From contig SVSR01000008.1 in NCBI GenBank assembly GCA_015064205.1, positions 1 through 54,465 of the forward strand: a DNA stretch of 54,465 bases, in the 5' to 3' direction. Shown piece after piece: positions 7,069-17,327 of the stretch. Each line of letters starts with the position of its first letter. The first letter of the stretch is position 1. The notes below the pieces were generated by a model, which was given only the letters and a program-made list of their open reading frames with translations, ran no database searches and was not told the origin of the DNA. The stretch is from Oscillospiraceae bacterium. Lineage in GTDB: Bacteria; Bacillota; Clostridia; Oscillospirales; CAG-272. The position numbers and the translations under genes are program-made.

Positions 7069-8313
7069 TTATTTCAGCTTGATTTTGCCTTGCTTTTTAA
7101 AATACTTTTTCATACACATTATACAGATTACACCTGCAACGGGGAAAAGTCCTGCCACAAGTAAGCCTGCTCTCATACCAATCTGCTCTGCACTTATGCT
7201 CAATTCCATTGAAAGCTTCTGCGCAAATCCTGTCAAACTGAATTTATCAGATACGATTCCAAGTAGCTGCGGTGCAAGAGATGCTCCCATATCACCGCCT
7301 GCAGCCATAAGTGCGTAAACAGTAACCCCGACATTTTCAAAATTATCCTCTAAATAAATCAAAGTTCCCGGCCATAACATCGATGTGAAGATTCCTGTCA
7401 TAGCACAAGCTATAACTCCGACAACAGGGCTCATCGACAGACTTGCCACAAAATAACAAGCACCTGCACCAAGCATCCCAAACAACAAAATATTAACAAT
7501 CCCTTTGCCATATTTTGAGTATAATGTTCTGCCGGCTCCCAACAGAGCCGCAAACAAAGCTACACCCATAACATCACCATAGACTTTAGGAATTCCTATT
7601 GCATTTTCAATAAAACCCGATGCCCATTGAGACATAGTACATTCTGCCGCTCCCCCGAAGAATATGCATAAAGTGCATAATATAATGCCTTTGTTGAAGA
7701 TTTTTACTCCCTTTTGCTCTCCCCCGGTGTTTTCCATTGGCGGAAGCTCTGCTTTTAAGAACATCATAAATGTAACAAGAGGAATTATCGCCCAAAGGAG
7801 CGCAAGATACATCCAGTTGTTTCTGCCGAAAGCAGCTAAAAACAATGTACTTAATATTACTACAGCTACCACTCCCCAAGCGTACATCGAGTGGAGCTTA
7901 CTCATTTCACGTTCAGGATTATCGCTAGGAATTGCCGCAATCACAGGGCTGAACAAAACCTCTCCCAGACCTGAAGCAATAGAAAATATTACTGTTCCTG
8001 TAACTATCCACAAAAATGCCATATCAGGAAAAATTATCGGCAAAATTGCATATAATATCAATCCAATAAACACAATAAACGGCATAGACCTTACCGTCTT
8101 ATGTACATTAAAATATTTGGTAAAACCCGTAAATATCAAATCAACAAGCAACTGTGCAAAATAATTTATTACAACAAGAAGTCCAAGTTGAGTAAAGGAG
8201 AGGTTATACATATCCCTGAATGTGAGAAACAAAATCGGAGACAGATTCGCCGATATAGACATTGTTATTCCTGAAAGATAGCACGCATTTTTTGCAAGTT
8301 TGTATTTTCCCAT
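7069..8313 (-). CDS. major facilitator superfamily transporter
   Basis: This 414-residue membrane protein has about twelve hydrophobic segments and a central hydrophilic loop (residues 190-205) dividing two six-helix halves, as in MFS permeases. Other MFS-like features are RDMYNLSFTQLGLLVVINYF in helix 1-2 and GGDMGASLAPQLLG late in the second half. The substrate cannot be deduced; fucose/sugar or drug transport are both possible. AAAGGAGAG lies 6 bp upstream of the ATG, and TTGATT-17-TACAAT is at 8466-8494. It is a single-gene unit, divergent from valS. Confidence 0.88.
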   Translation of the reverse strand: MGKYKLAKNACYLSGITMSISANLSPILFLTFRDMYNLSFTQLGLLVVINYFAQLLVDLIFTGFTKYFNVHKTVRSMPFIVFIGLILYAILPIIFPDMAFLWIVTGTVIFSIASGLGEVLFSPVIAAIPSDNPEREMSKLHSMYAWGVVAVVILSTLFLAAFGRNNWMYLALLWAIIPLVTFMMFLKAELPPMENTGGEQKGVKIFNKGIILCTLCIFFGGAAECTMSQWASGFIENAIGIPKVYGDVMGVALFAALLGAGRTLYSKYGKGIVNILLFGMLGAGACYFVASLSMSPVVGVIACAMTGIFTSMLWPGTLIYLEDNFENVGVTVYALMAAGGDMGASLAPQLLGIVSDKFSLTGFAQKLSMELSISAEQIGMRAGLLVAGLFPVAGVICIMCMKKYFKKQGKIKLK

Positions 8314-8465
8314 AATACTTCTCTCCTTTTGGAATATTTATCGGCAATCTTTGTTAGAGTCTTGTCCGGAGAAGAGCAAAAATCACATTTCTGCACTTAT
8401 TTCAGTTCTGTAAATATTCACCACAATCTACTCTATAAAATTCAATCAATTAAACTCACATCTCC

Positions 8466-8494
8466 ATTGTACCACTAAAGTGTCGCCTAATCAA
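8466..8494 (-). promoter_or_regulatory. sigma-A promoter for the MFS gene
   Basis: On the minus strand, TTGATT (8489-8494), a 17-bp spacer and TACAAT (8466-8471) lie about 150 bp upstream of the MFS start. The long leader (8314-8459) shows no recognised riboswitch. Confidence 0.65.
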
Positions 8495-8516
8495 TAGAGT
8501 TTTGGAAATTTATTAC

Positions 8517-8545
8517 TTGACAAAGTTGTTTTACTGTATTATAAT
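8517..8545 (+). promoter_or_regulatory. consensus sigma-A promoter for valS
   Basis: TTGACA (8517-8522), 17 bp, TATAAT (8540-8545) is a perfect match to the sigma-A consensus. It places the transcript start near 8552, at the beginning of the T-box leader. Confidence 0.9.
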
Positions 8546-8551
8546 AATGAA

Positions 8552-8784
8552 AGAGCGTAAAAGGAATAGTAACCGCAGAGCATCCCACAGAGAGCGTTCA
8601 TTCTGGTGCAAGAACGTGTTTGCAAAACGGCGAAGTCGCCTTTCAGCTTCCGGAAGAAAGTTTACACAAGTAGAACCGGACGTTCCCCGCGTTAAGGGCA
8701 TGAGTGCATGATTTTTCATGAACACGGGTGGTACCGCGCAGAAATGCGTCCCGTTTAAGGTGCCCTTTTTTATTTTCAGGGCAC
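8552..8784 (+). ncRNA. T-box leader (valine) of valS
   Basis: The leader contains the T-box core ACGGGTGGTACCGCG at 8724-8738, whose UGGN bulge pairs with the acceptor end of uncharged tRNA. The antiterminator partner GCGTCCCGT is at 8746-8754. Upstream, Stem I shows the AGAGAG bulge (8589-8594) and a distal GGTGCAAGAA loop. The specifier loop reads GAAGTCGCC (8632-8640), making GUC (8635-8637) the valine specifier codon. A T-run follows at 8766-8777; the terminator probably pairs AAGGGCA (8694-8700) with TGCCCTT (8761-8767), though I could not resolve the competing folds. Uncharged tRNA-Val should switch valS on. Confidence 0.92.
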
Positions 8785-8815
8785 AATATCATTTTCAGAA
8801 AGGTAGCAAAACAAA

Positions 8816-11437
8816 ATGAATCACGAGCTTTCAAAAGCATATGCTCCCGGTGAGATCGAGGACAGAATCTATAAGAACTGGAATGACAAGGGCTATTTCA
8901 GACCGCGCGCTGACAAAAATGCCCCTGCTTTCACTATCGTTATTCCCCCTCCGAACGTTACCGGTCAGCTTCATATGGGTCACGCACTTGACGAGACCTT
9001 ACAGGACATCCTCGTACGCTACAAGCGTATGCAGGGCTTCTCTGCCCTTTGGGTGCCCGGCACAGACCATGCGGGTATCGCAACACAGATAAAGGTTGAG
9101 GAAAACCTCAGAGTAAACGAAAACCTCACCCGCTACGACCTCGGACGCGAAAAGTTCCTTGAGCGCGTGTGGGACTGGAAAGAACAGTACGGCAACAGAA
9201 TCATAAATCAGCTTAAAAAGCTTGGCTCGTCCTGCGACTGGGAGCGTGAACGCTTCACTATGGACGAAGGCTGTTCAAAGGCTGTACGCGAAGTATTCGT
9301 TAACCTTTACAATAAGGGACTTATTTACAGAGGAAACAGAATAATCAACTGGTGTCCCCACTGTATCACAGCTCTTTCCGACGCTGAGGTTGAATACAGC
9401 GAGCAGGCAGGCAATTTCTGGCACATCAGATACCCCATCAAGGGTACGGACAAGTTTGTTACTATCGCAACAACACGTCCCGAAACCATGCTCGGCGATA
9501 CTGCTGTTGCAGTAAACCCGAACGATGAGCGCTATAGAGATCTCGTTGGCAAGATGCTCGAGCTTCCGCTCGTTGGCCGTGAGATCCCCGTTATTGCAGA
9601 CGATTACGTTGACCTTGAATTCGGTACGGGCTGCGTTAAGATAACTCCTGCGCACGACCCCAACGACTTTATGGTAGGTCAGCGCCACAATCTACCGATG
9701 CCCAGAATTATGAACGACGACGCGACTATCTGCATGCCCGGAACAAAGTACGACGGCTTAGACAGATACGAGGCAAGAAAAGCTATAATTGCCGATCTTG
9801 AAGCAGGCGGATATCTTGTTAGGGTTGAGCCTCACAGCCACAATGTTGGTACTTGCTACAGATGTAAGACCACAGTTGAACCGCTCACATCAAATCAGTG
9901 GTTTGTTAAAATGGAACCTCTTGCAAAGCCGGCTCTTGAAGTTATCAAAACAGGCGAAGTAAAGTTCGTTCCCGAAAGATTTACCAAAACATATACCAAC
10001 TGGATGGAAAACGTACACGACTGGTGTATCTCCCGTCAGCTCTGGTGGGGACACAGAATTCCTGCGTTCTACTGCGACGCATGCGGTGAGACGGTTGTTT
10101 CCAAAGAGGATATTGAAGTTTGCCCGAAGTGCGGTGCAAAGGTGCGCCGTGAAGAAGACGTACTTGACACATGGTTCTCATCTGCTCTCTGGCCCTTCTC
10201 TACTCTCGGCTGGCCGGATAACACAGAAGATCTGAAACGTTACTTCCCGACAAGCGTGCTTGTAACCGGATACGACATCATCTTCTTCTGGGTTGCACGT
10301 ATGATATTCTCTGCTCTTGAACACACAGGCAAGGCTCCGTTTGAACACGTATTCATTCACGGACTTGTACGTGACGCGCAAGGCAGAAAGATGTCAAAGT
10401 CGCTTGGCAACGGTATAGATCCTCTTGAAATTATCGACAAGTACGGCGCGGATGCACTCAGATTTGCACTTGCAACCGGCAACTCGCCCGGAAACGATAT
10501 GCGTTTCTCTGATGAAAAGATCGAATCTGCTCGTAACTTCACAAACAAGATATGGAATGCGGCAAGATTCGTGCTTATGAATCTTGATATAGAAAACGTA
10601 AGCCTTCCCGATGAGGACAAGCTTGAGCTTGAAGACAAGTGGATACTTTCACTCTTCAACAAGCTTGCACGTGACGTTGAAGCAAACCTTGACAAGTTCG
10701 AACTTGGTATCGCGCTTTCAAAGCTTTACGACTTCATCTGGGACATTTACTGCGACTGGTATATCGAGCTTACAAAGCCCCGCCTTGCAGACAAGGGCTC
10801 TGAAGGCAACAAGACAGCACAGAACGTACTCGCATACGTTCTCCGAGAAACCCTCAAGCTTCTCCATCCCTTTATGCCCTTCATTACAGAAGAAATATAT
10901 CAAGCACTTCCGCATGACGAAGAAAGCATTATGATCTCACGTTTCCCGAAGTTTGACGAAAAGATGATGTATGATGCCGAAGAAGAGAAAATGGGCGCAC
11001 TCATTGACGCAGTATGCGCTCTCAGAAACCGCAGAGCAGAAATGAACGTACCTCCGTCAAAGAAGGCTGCCGTTTACATTGTAAGCGAACGCTCTGACAT
11101 ATACAACGACAAGACTGCGCGCTTCTTTGAAAAGCTTGCAGGCGCATCTAAGGTTGAATTTGCTCCCTGCACAGATGCAAACGCCGTACAGATCGTTGCA
11201 GGAAGCGCAACTCTGTTCGTTCCGCTTGCAGACATCGTTGACTTTGAAAAGGAACGTGAAAGACTGGGTAAAGAAAAAGAAAAGACACTCGGTGAAATCG
11301 AACGTCTTGAAAAGAAGCTTTCAAACGAAGGCTTTGTGGCAAAAGCTCCTGCAGCCGTTATTGACGGTGAGAGAGCAAAGCTTACAAAGTATAAAGAACA
11401 GCTTGAAAGCATTGAAGCTGCTATCGCAAAGCTTTAA
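8816..11437 (+). CDS. valS: valyl-tRNA synthetase
   Basis: This 873-residue class I aminoacyl-tRNA synthetase charges tRNA-Val with valine (EC 6.1.1.9). The ATP-binding HIGH motif is HMGH at residues 53-56 ([15 protein letters not shown]), and KMSKS is at 525-529. The editing (CP1) domain lies between, with [17 protein letters not shown] zinc-type Cys cluster (CDACGE, CPKCGAK) is at about 420-445. The C-terminus is a charged coiled coil (about 805-870) that binds tRNA. Length is normal. AGAAAGG precedes the ATG, and the T-box leader confirms valine specificity. A terminator follows directly, so it is monocistronic. Confidence 0.98.
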   Translation: MNHELSKAYAPGEIEDRIYKNWNDKGYFRPRADKNAPAFTIVIPPPNVTGQLHMGHALDETLQDILVRYKRMQGFSALWVPGTDHAGIATQIKVEENLRVNENLTRYDLGREKFLERVWDWKEQYGNRIINQLKKLGSSCDWERERFTMDEGCSKAVREVFVNLYNKGLIYRGNRIINWCPHCITALSDAEVEYSEQAGNFWHIRYPIKGTDKFVTIATTRPETMLGDTAVAVNPNDERYRDLVGKMLELPLVGREIPVIADDYVDLEFGTGCVKITPAHDPNDFMVGQRHNLPMPRIMNDDATICMPGTKYDGLDRYEARKAIIADLEAGGYLVRVEPHSHNVGTCYRCKTTVEPLTSNQWFVKMEPLAKPALEVIKTGEVKFVPERFTKTYTNWMENVHDWCISRQLWWGHRIPAFYCDACGETVVSKEDIEVCPKCGAKVRREEDVLDTWFSSALWPFSTLGWPDNTEDLKRYFPTSVLVTGYDIIFFWVARMIFSALEHTGKAPFEHVFIHGLVRDAQGRKMSKSLGNGIDPLEIIDKYGADALRFALATGNSPGNDMRFSDEKIESARNFTNKIWNAARFVLMNLDIENVSLPDEDKLELEDKWILSLFNKLARDVEANLDKFELGIALSKLYDFIWDIYCDWYIELTKPRLADKGSEGNKTAQNVLAYVLRETLKLLHPFMPFITEEIYQALPHDEESIMISRFPKFDEKMMYDAEEEKMGALIDAVCALRNRRAEMNVPPSKKAAVYIVSERSDIYNDKTARFFEKLAGASKVEFAPCTDANAVQIVAGSATLFVPLADIVDFEKERERLGKEKEKTLGEIERLEKKLSNEGFVAKAPAAVIDGERAKLTKYKEQLESIEAAIAKL

Positions 11438-11452
11438 TAAGTATAGCAAAAA

Positions 11453-11476
11453 GGCATCCTTTCGGATGCCTTTTTT
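11453..11476. terminator. bidirectional terminator between valS and the AraC gene
   Basis: GGCATCC / GGATGCC with a 4-nt loop is followed by TTTTTT on the + strand. On the minus strand it follows the araC-family stop codon, with which the T-run overlaps, and is flanked by a second T-run. Confidence 0.92.
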
Positions 11477-12317
11477 ATTGTTTTCTGAATTTTCCCGGGG
11501 GCAAGTGTTTGATTTTCTTAAAGGTTTTTATAAAATAGCTGAGATCGTTAAAACCGCAGTCGTATGCAATATCCGTGACCTTGACATCAGTACCTAAAAG
11601 CTTTTGGGCAGCTTTTTCAATGCGATATTCGTTTAAATAATCGATCGGAGTTTTACCTGTCATGGATTTGAAGAAAGCTCCTAAATATTTCACAGACATT
11701 TCGGCAGACGATGCAATATCATTAAGCGTTATTTGTCGGTCGTAATTTTCTCTTATAAATGCTAATATATTTTTAAGCTTTGGTATGCTTTTCGAGTTCG
11801 TTTTTTCGCCGTCGCTTAACTTATGTATATACGTATGTCGGTCAACAACTATGCCGAAAAACTTGTAAAATGAACTGATACTGCGAAACTTATATCCCGA
11901 TGATTTTTTTAAAAGGGAGTCAAATATTTCATTTGCAGCAAGGCTTAATTCAGAGTCGTCGCAGGCGAAGTATTCATTTATAAGGCAGTCGCATTTAAGT
12001 ATACTGTCAATAAAGAAAGAGCAGCTGTACGTACACATCTGTAAAAATTCTATATGAAATACTACACATTCGTAAATACAGTTATGCGGCGTTGCCTGAT
12101 GTATGGTTTCGGGATTTACAAATAAAACGTCTCCCTTATATGCGCTGTATGCCCTTTTATCAAGCTTTATATCAAGCCTGCCGTCAAGAACACGTATTAT
12201 CTCAGTTTCACCGTGCCAATGCGCAGACATATGATACCTTGGATGATTTTTATCAATATGAAAGAATTCAACGGGAAAATCATCCGTTCCTCTTTTCTCA
12301 AGTTCGTTATATGCCAT
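11475..12317 (-). CDS. AraC-family transcriptional regulator
   Basis: This 280-residue protein has an N-terminal cupin-like ligand domain (PRYHMSAHWHGETEI, about 25-50, with histidines typical of that fold). Its C-terminal AraC double helix-turn-helix (about 180-278) includes LNDIASSAEMSVKYLGAFFK and VTDIAYDCGFNDLSYFIKTF. The ATG at 12317 is chosen because TGGAGAG precedes it. Being divergent from fucI with interlocked promoters, it probably activates the isomerase-kinase unit in response to its sugar. Its own promoter is TTGAAA-18-TAAAAT (12355-12384). Confidence 0.93.
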   Translation of the reverse strand: MAYNELEKRGTDDFPVEFFHIDKNHPRYHMSAHWHGETEIIRVLDGRLDIKLDKRAYSAYKGDVLFVNPETIHQATPHNCIYECVVFHIEFLQMCTYSCSFFIDSILKCDCLINEYFACDDSELSLAANEIFDSLLKKSSGYKFRSISSFYKFFGIVVDRHTYIHKLSDGEKTNSKSIPKLKNILAFIRENYDRQITLNDIASSAEMSVKYLGAFFKSMTGKTPIDYLNEYRIEKAAQKLLGTDVKVTDIAYDCGFNDLSYFIKTFKKIKHLPPGKFRKQ

Positions 12318-12354
12318 AATACTCTCCAATATGGATATTGTTATACTTTTTATC

Positions 12355-12393
12355 ATTTTAACACAAGTACAGGCGCTTTTTCAAGTGTATAAT
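12355..12393. promoter_or_regulatory. divergent, overlapping araC/fucI promoters
   Basis: Leftward: TTGAAA (12379-12384), 18 bp, TAAAAT (12355-12360). Rightward: TATAAT at 12388-12393 with no recognisable -35, as usual for an activator-dependent AraC target. The two start regions lie back to back within 40 bp. Confidence 0.65.
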
Positions 12394-12428
12394 TATATTA
12401 GTGTAAAAAATTTATAAGGAGATATATC

Positions 12429-14231
12429 ATGGCAGAAAGCAGACTTATCGGAGAATACCCAGTAATCGGCATACGTCCCGTTATTGACGGCAGAAGAGGT
12501 CCTCTTAAGGTAAGAGAATCGCTTGAAGAGCAAACAATGAATATGGCAAGATCGGCGGCAGAGCTTATAGGTTCAAATCTTAGATATTCAAACGGAGAGC
12601 CTGTTAAAGTTATTATAGCCGACACAACAATAGGACGTGTTGCAGAAGCGGCAGCATGTGCGGCAAAATTCAAAAAAGAAAATGTTGATATAACTCTCAC
12701 CGTAACGCCCTGCTGGTGCTACGGCTCTGAGACTATGGACATGGATCCTATGACAATAAAGGGAGTTTGGGGATTTAACGGCACAGAACGTCCGGGCGCA
12801 GTATATCTTGCATCGGTTCTTGCTTCTCACGCTCAGAAAGGACTTCCTGCATTCGGTATATACGGTCATGACGTTTGTGAAGCAAACGATACGACTATTC
12901 CCGAAGACGTAAAGGAGAAAATTTTACGCTTTGCAAAAGCAGCCGTTGCCGTTGCTACTATGAGAGGAAAATCGTATCTGCAGATAGGCTCTATATGTAT
13001 GGGTATAGGCGGCTCAATAATAGATCCGGAGCTTTTTGAGGATTATCTCGGAATGAGAATAGAGTCTGTTGACGAAGTTGAGATAATAAGACGAATGGAA
13101 GAGGGCATTTACGACAAAGCCGAATTTGAAAAAGCACTCGAATGGACTAAGAAAAACTGTCCCGAAGGCTTTGATAAAAACCCAGCAGAGCTTCAGAAAT
13201 CCCCCGAAAAGAAGGTACAAGAATGGGAATTTTCCGTAAAAATGATGTGCATTATCAAGGATCTTATGAACGGAAACAAAAATCTTCCTGCCGGACGTGA
13301 AGAAGAAATGGTGGGACACAACGCAATAGCCGCCGGCTTCCAGGGGCAGAGACAGTGGACCGATTTTTACCCCAACTGCGATTTTGCAGAATCAATGCTT
13401 AATACGTCATTTGACTGGAACGGTGCAAGAGAGCCTTATATACTCGCAACCGAAAACGATACGCTCAACGGTATCTGTATGCTTTTTGGTAAGCTTCTTA
13501 CAAACACGGCACAGATCTTTGCCGACGTTCGTACATATTGGAGTCCTGAAGCAGTAAAGGCGGCAACAGGTTACGAGCTTGAGGGCAGAGCAAGAGAAGC
13601 AGGCGGCTTCATACATCTTATAAATTCGGGAGCTGCCTGCATAGACGCCTGCGGCGAAGTAAAGGACGAAAACGGCAACACCGTTATAAAACCGTTCTGG
13701 GAGATGTCCGAAGCAGATAAGCAGGCGTGCCTTAAAGCTACGACATGGAATGCTGCTGACCTCGGTTATTTCAGAGGCGGCGGATATTCTTCAAGATTTT
13801 TAACACGTGCAGAGATGCCCGTTACGATGATAAGACTTAATATGGTCAAAGGTCTGGGACCTGTTGTGCAGATAGCGGAAGGATATACCGTTAATCTGCC
13901 TGACGAGGTATCGGATAAGATATGGAAGCGAACCGATTACACCTGGCCGTGCACCTGGTTTGCACCAAAGCTCACAGGCAAGGGGGCGTTTAAGAGTGCG
14001 TATGACGTAATGAACAACTGGGGAGCAAATCACGGCTCTATAAGCTATGGACATATCGGTGCTGACGTTATAACTCTCTGCTCTATGTTACGTATCCCCG
14101 TATGTATGCACAACGTTGATGAAGATAAAATATTCAGACCTGCGTGTTGGAATTCTTTCGGTATGGACAAGGAGGGTCAGGACTACAGGGCGTGCAGCGC
14201 TTACGGTCCTATGTACAGAAATATCAGATAA
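12429..14231 (+). CDS. fucI: L-fucose isomerase family (L-fucose/D-arabinose isomerase)
   Basis: This 600-residue protein is collinear with E. coli FucI (591 residues), a Mn2+-dependent ketol isomerase that converts L-fucose to L-fuculose and also D-arabinose to D-ribulose (EC 5.3.1.25/5.3.1.3). Shared blocks include [42 protein letters not shown] and [10 protein letters not shown]. Predicted metal and catalytic residues are Glu342 (ATEND), Asp366 (FADVR) and His535 (WGANHG). AAGGAGAT lies 8 bp upstream of the ATG. It is followed 23 bp later by a ribulokinase rather than a fuculokinase, which shifts the likely in vivo substrate toward D-arabinose or a similar aldose. Confidence 0.94.
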   Translation: MAESRLIGEYPVIGIRPVIDGRRGPLKVRESLEEQTMNMARSAAELIGSNLRYSNGEPVKVIIADTTIGRVAEAAACAAKFKKENVDITLTVTPCWCYGSETMDMDPMTIKGVWGFNGTERPGAVYLASVLASHAQKGLPAFGIYGHDVCEANDTTIPEDVKEKILRFAKAAVAVATMRGKSYLQIGSICMGIGGSIIDPELFEDYLGMRIESVDEVEIIRRMEEGIYDKAEFEKALEWTKKNCPEGFDKNPAELQKSPEKKVQEWEFSVKMMCIIKDLMNGNKNLPAGREEEMVGHNAIAAGFQGQRQWTDFYPNCDFAESMLNTSFDWNGAREPYILATENDTLNGICMLFGKLLTNTAQIFADVRTYWSPEAVKAATGYELEGRAREAGGFIHLINSGAACIDACGEVKDENGNTVIKPFWEMSEADKQACLKATTWNAADLGYFRGGGYSSRFLTRAEMPVTMIRLNMVKGLGPVVQIAEGYTVNLPDEVSDKIWKRTDYTWPCTWFAPKLTGKGAFKSAYDVMNNWGANHGSISYGHIGADVITLCSMLRIPVCMHNVDEDKIFRPACWNSFGMDKEGQDYRACSAYGPMYRNIR

Positions 14232-14254
14232 AATACAAAAAGGAGTCATAACAA

Positions 14255-15892
14255 GTGTCAAAATACTCGATCGGCATAGATTTCGGAACACTTTCCGCAA
14301 GAGCACTGCTTATCAACCTTGAAAACGGAGCTGAAACCGCAGTCTCTGAGTTTAAATATCCTCATTCAATTATGAAAGACGAGGTTTTTAACGGCAAAGT
14401 TCTTGAAAAAACATCTGCATTTCAACACCCTCAGGACTATCTTGACGCCCTTTCTTATACTGTAAAGGACGTTCTCACAAAATCTCATATTTCTGCAAAC
14501 AATGTTGTCGGAATAGGCATTGATTTCACCTCTTGTACCGTACTTCCCGTTAAAAATGACGGCACTCCGCTCTGCTTTCTTGATAAATTCAAAAATGAGC
14601 CGCACGCATACGTTAAATTGTGGAAGCATCACAGCGCAGAATCTGAATCTGATAAAATAACAGAGCTTGCAAAAATGAGAAAAGAAAGCTGGCTTGATTC
14701 TTACGGCGGCAAAGTATCATCCGAATGGCTTTTTTCAAAGCTTTTTGAAACGCTTAATAAAGCTCCCGGCGTATTTGAAGAATGCGACAGATTTATTGAA
14801 GCGGCAGACTGGCTTGTATGGCAGATAACAGGAAATGAAGTACACAGCAGCTGTATGGCGGGCTATAAAGGACTGTGGAATAAAAATGATGCTTATCCGT
14901 CAAACGATTTCTGGAAAGCGCTCGATCCCGCACTTGACGGTGTTGTCACAACAAAGGTGTCCGAAAACGTAGTCCCGACAGGAACAAAAGCAGGAAGTAT
15001 AAACGATTACGGTGCGGCACTTTGCGGTCTGTGCGCCGGTACTGCCGTGGCTGTACCGATTATTGACGCGCACGCGGCTCTCCCTGCCGCAGGAATTATT
15101 GACGGCGGTAAGCTGATGATAATCATGGGGACCTCAAGCTGTCACATCGTCATGAGCGAGCGTGGAAAACAAGTGCGCGGCATATGCGGAAGTGTTGAAG
15201 ACGGTATTATACCCGGGTTAGTTGCACACGAGGCAGGTCAGGCCTGCGTCGGTGACAGTTTTGATTGGTTTATGAAAAACTGTCTTCCTGAAAATTACGT
15301 TCGCGAGGCAGAAAAGTGCGGCAAAAACATATTTGATTTTACCGAAGAAAAAGCAGCAGCTTTAAAAGTCGGAGAAAGCGGACTTCTAGCACTTGACTGG
15401 TTTAACGGCAACCGTACTCCTTTTGCCGATTACAATCTTTCAGGAGTAATTGTAGGTCTTACGCTTAAAACAAGGCCCGAGGAAATTTACCGTGCAATAA
15501 TTGAATCAACGGCTTTCGGCACAAAGGCAATAGTTGATCTGTATGAAAAAAGTGGCGTAAAGATAGATGAAATATTCGCCGCAGGCGGTATCTCGGGAAA
15601 AAGTCCGTTTATTATGCAAATATATGCAGACGTCTTAGGCAAAGAAATAAAAACTTTTGAAAGCAAGCAAGCCGGGGCAAAAGGAAGCGCAATTTTCGCT
15701 TCTGTTGCAGGGGGATATTTCAACTCGCTAAGTTCTGCCGCAAGCGTTTTGGCAGACAAGGTCGTCAAATCGTATACACCTATTGCACCAAACACCGAAA
15801 AATACGGTAAAATATACCGCGAATATTTAAGGCTTTCACAGCTTTTTGCAAAAGAAGATCGCAATATAATGAAAAACATAAAAGACGTTTAA
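14255..15892 (+). CDS. araB: ribulokinase (FGGY family, AraB-like)
   Basis: This 545-residue FGGY carbohydrate kinase matches Bacillus AraB throughout: IGIDFGTLSARALL at the N-terminus, IGIDFTSCTVLPV, HAYVKLWKHH, a KVSSEW block, and the C-terminal FGGY region IFAAGGISGKSPFIMQIYADVLG. AraB phosphorylates L-ribulose, and family members also accept D-ribulose and ribitol. The start codon is GTG at 14255 with AAGGAG upstream. Together with the FucI-type isomerase it could form a two-step route D-arabinose to D-ribulose 5-phosphate, entering the pentose phosphate pathway. No aldolase or epimerase for fuculose or L-ribulose phosphate is in the window. A bidirectional terminator follows. Confidence 0.9.
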   Translation: MSKYSIGIDFGTLSARALLINLENGAETAVSEFKYPHSIMKDEVFNGKVLEKTSAFQHPQDYLDALSYTVKDVLTKSHISANNVVGIGIDFTSCTVLPVKNDGTPLCFLDKFKNEPHAYVKLWKHHSAESESDKITELAKMRKESWLDSYGGKVSSEWLFSKLFETLNKAPGVFEECDRFIEAADWLVWQITGNEVHSSCMAGYKGLWNKNDAYPSNDFWKALDPALDGVVTTKVSENVVPTGTKAGSINDYGAALCGLCAGTAVAVPIIDAHAALPAAGIIDGGKLMIIMGTSSCHIVMSERGKQVRGICGSVEDGIIPGLVAHEAGQACVGDSFDWFMKNCLPENYVREAEKCGKNIFDFTEEKAAALKVGESGLLALDWFNGNRTPFADYNLSGVIVGLTLKTRPEEIYRAIIESTAFGTKAIVDLYEKSGVKIDEIFAAGGISGKSPFIMQIYADVLGKEIKTFESKQAGAKGSAIFASVAGGYFNSLSSAASVLADKVVKSYTPIAPNTEKYGKIYREYLRLSQLFAKEDRNIMKNIKDV

Positions 15893-15897
15893 TAAAA

Positions 15898-15927
15898 ATA
15901 CGGCATCCTTGCGGATGCCGTATTTTT
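15898..15927. terminator. bidirectional terminator
   Basis: The 11-bp stem ATACGGCATCC / GGATGCCGTAT (4-nt loop) is followed by TTTT. It separates the convergent kinase and sialidase-fold genes. Confidence 0.92.
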
Positions 15928-15928
15928 A

Positions 15929-17314
15929 TTAAACCTTAAGCAAATCACGGAAATTCTTGATTCTGTGAAAAGTGATATAGTTTGAGTTGTGATGAGAATT
16001 TGCTTTATTAAGCGCAGTTCTTGCAAGAAAAATTATGTCATCTCCCTCAAAACTGAAGAACGGGTATTGGCATGCCGCCTCGTTCCAGGCAAGCTCGCGC
16101 TTATCTACCACGTGACTTACAACATCCCAGTTTACAAGGTCATCGCTTACCATCAGCGTAAGCAAATTTCTTGTCAAGATATTTTCATAATCGTATATAT
16201 AATTTGCGAGTGTAAAATATTTTTTAGTTACCTCATCGTAACGGATCATAAATTTAGAATAATGGCCGTCAAATCTGATAATACGGGAATACTTCAGCAT
16301 TGCTTCGGGATCATCTTTGTCCGCTTCGTAAACGAGGGCATGTCCGACCTTTCCGAAACGCATAATGTTAAGAAGCTTATTATCCGGCGAGAGCACGGGG
16401 GTTCCTTCGATCGCTATACTGCACTCAGGCATATCTGAAATCTCGGGCGCGTCAGACGGAGTGAATTTTTTAGGATAAGTAAAGCTCCAATTTTCGGGAA
16501 TGAGTAGGTCATCATTTTCATCACACGACATCATCATAGCCGCATGATGATACTCGCTGTTTCGCCACGAGCCCCATTCAAGCGAAGCATAAAGTCTTCC
16601 GTTATAATAGATCATATTCTGCGGACTTTTGTGTACTCCCCATATTCCTGCTTCGTTTGAACCTCTCAAAAGTGCAACGGGCGCAGGAAACGTCTTTGCG
16701 CCGTCACTTGATTTACTAATCAGCAGATCGCCGTATTCCGTTGAGCAGGAAAGCATATAAAGCTCTCCCTTGTGTATAAAAAGCTGACCCCAATAACACG
16801 GATAAAGCTCGCTTACATAATGCCAGCTTTCGCCGTCATCATCCGAGCGGAAGATAAGCGTAAGGTTCTGCGGTGTACCGTGCGAAAACAGGTCCATTGA
16901 TGCGAGAAGATAGCCGTCGGGGTGGCGCACAAATGATGGCGAGCACAAATATCTGCCCGAATAGATGTATGCTTCGTCTTCAGGATGAAGATAGTTGACT
17001 ACACTTCCTGCAGTCTCTCCGCATCGCGCAAGTCTTACGCGGCTCTTTTTATCACCCGATTTAACGAAAAACTCATACTCGCATTCAAAAGTCAGATCTA
17101 TAATATCATATTGGGTTGCTTTAGTTCTTCCGCAAAGGACAAATTCTCCCTCATTACGTTTACGGCAATATATTTCATACTCTGACGCCGCCTCTTCAAT
17201 CCACTCAAAATGTATACTTGTTCTATGCGGTACAACACGGCAGATATAAATATCTCCAACATTTACAAGAAACGGTCTGTACGGTCTGTAGCTCCATAAA
17301 TTATAGCCTTTCAT
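15929..17314 (-). CDS. cytosolic sialidase-fold (BNR/Asp-box) protein
   Basis: This 461-residue protein has no signal peptide. Residues about 10-90 resemble a fibronectin III-like sandwich. The rest looks like a six-bladed sialidase propeller with Asp-box motifs (RSDDDGESW; a degenerate SKSSDGAKTF) and a WGVHKSPQNMIYYNGRLYAS blade. It is related to exo-alpha-sialidases and uncharacterised BNR proteins. The catalytic Arg triad, Tyr and Asp could not be confirmed by eye. The ATG at 17314 has AAGGTG at 6 bp; the upstream in-frame GTG overlaps that site. It starts 13 bp after the DapA-family aldolase gene, so both act in one pathway, possibly processing a sialic-acid-like or other ulosonic sugar inside the cell. 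Confidence 0.75.
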   Translation of the reverse strand: MKGYNLWSYRPYRPFLVNVGDIYICRVVPHRTSIHFEWIEEAASEYEIYCRKRNEGEFVLCGRTKATQYDIIDLTFECEYEFFVKSGDKKSRVRLARCGETAGSVVNYLHPEDEAYIYSGRYLCSPSFVRHPDGYLLASMDLFSHGTPQNLTLIFRSDDDGESWHYVSELYPCYWGQLFIHKGELYMLSCSTEYGDLLISKSSDGAKTFPAPVALLRGSNEAGIWGVHKSPQNMIYYNGRLYASLEWGSWRNSEYHHAAMMMSCDENDDLLIPENWSFTYPKKFTPSDAPEISDMPECSIAIEGTPVLSPDNKLLNIMRFGKVGHALVYEADKDDPEAMLKYSRIIRFDGHYSKFMIRYDEVTKKYFTLANYIYDYENILTRNLLTLMVSDDLVNWDVVSHVVDKRELAWNEAACQYPFFSFEGDDIIFLARTALNKANSHHNSNYITFHRIKNFRDLLKV

Positions 17315-17327
17315 AAAATGCACCTTC

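Noticed and set aside
8816-11437. Several long open frames on the opposite strand of valS and in its other frames
   Set aside because: They lack ribosome sites and family features and arise from codon bias in valS.
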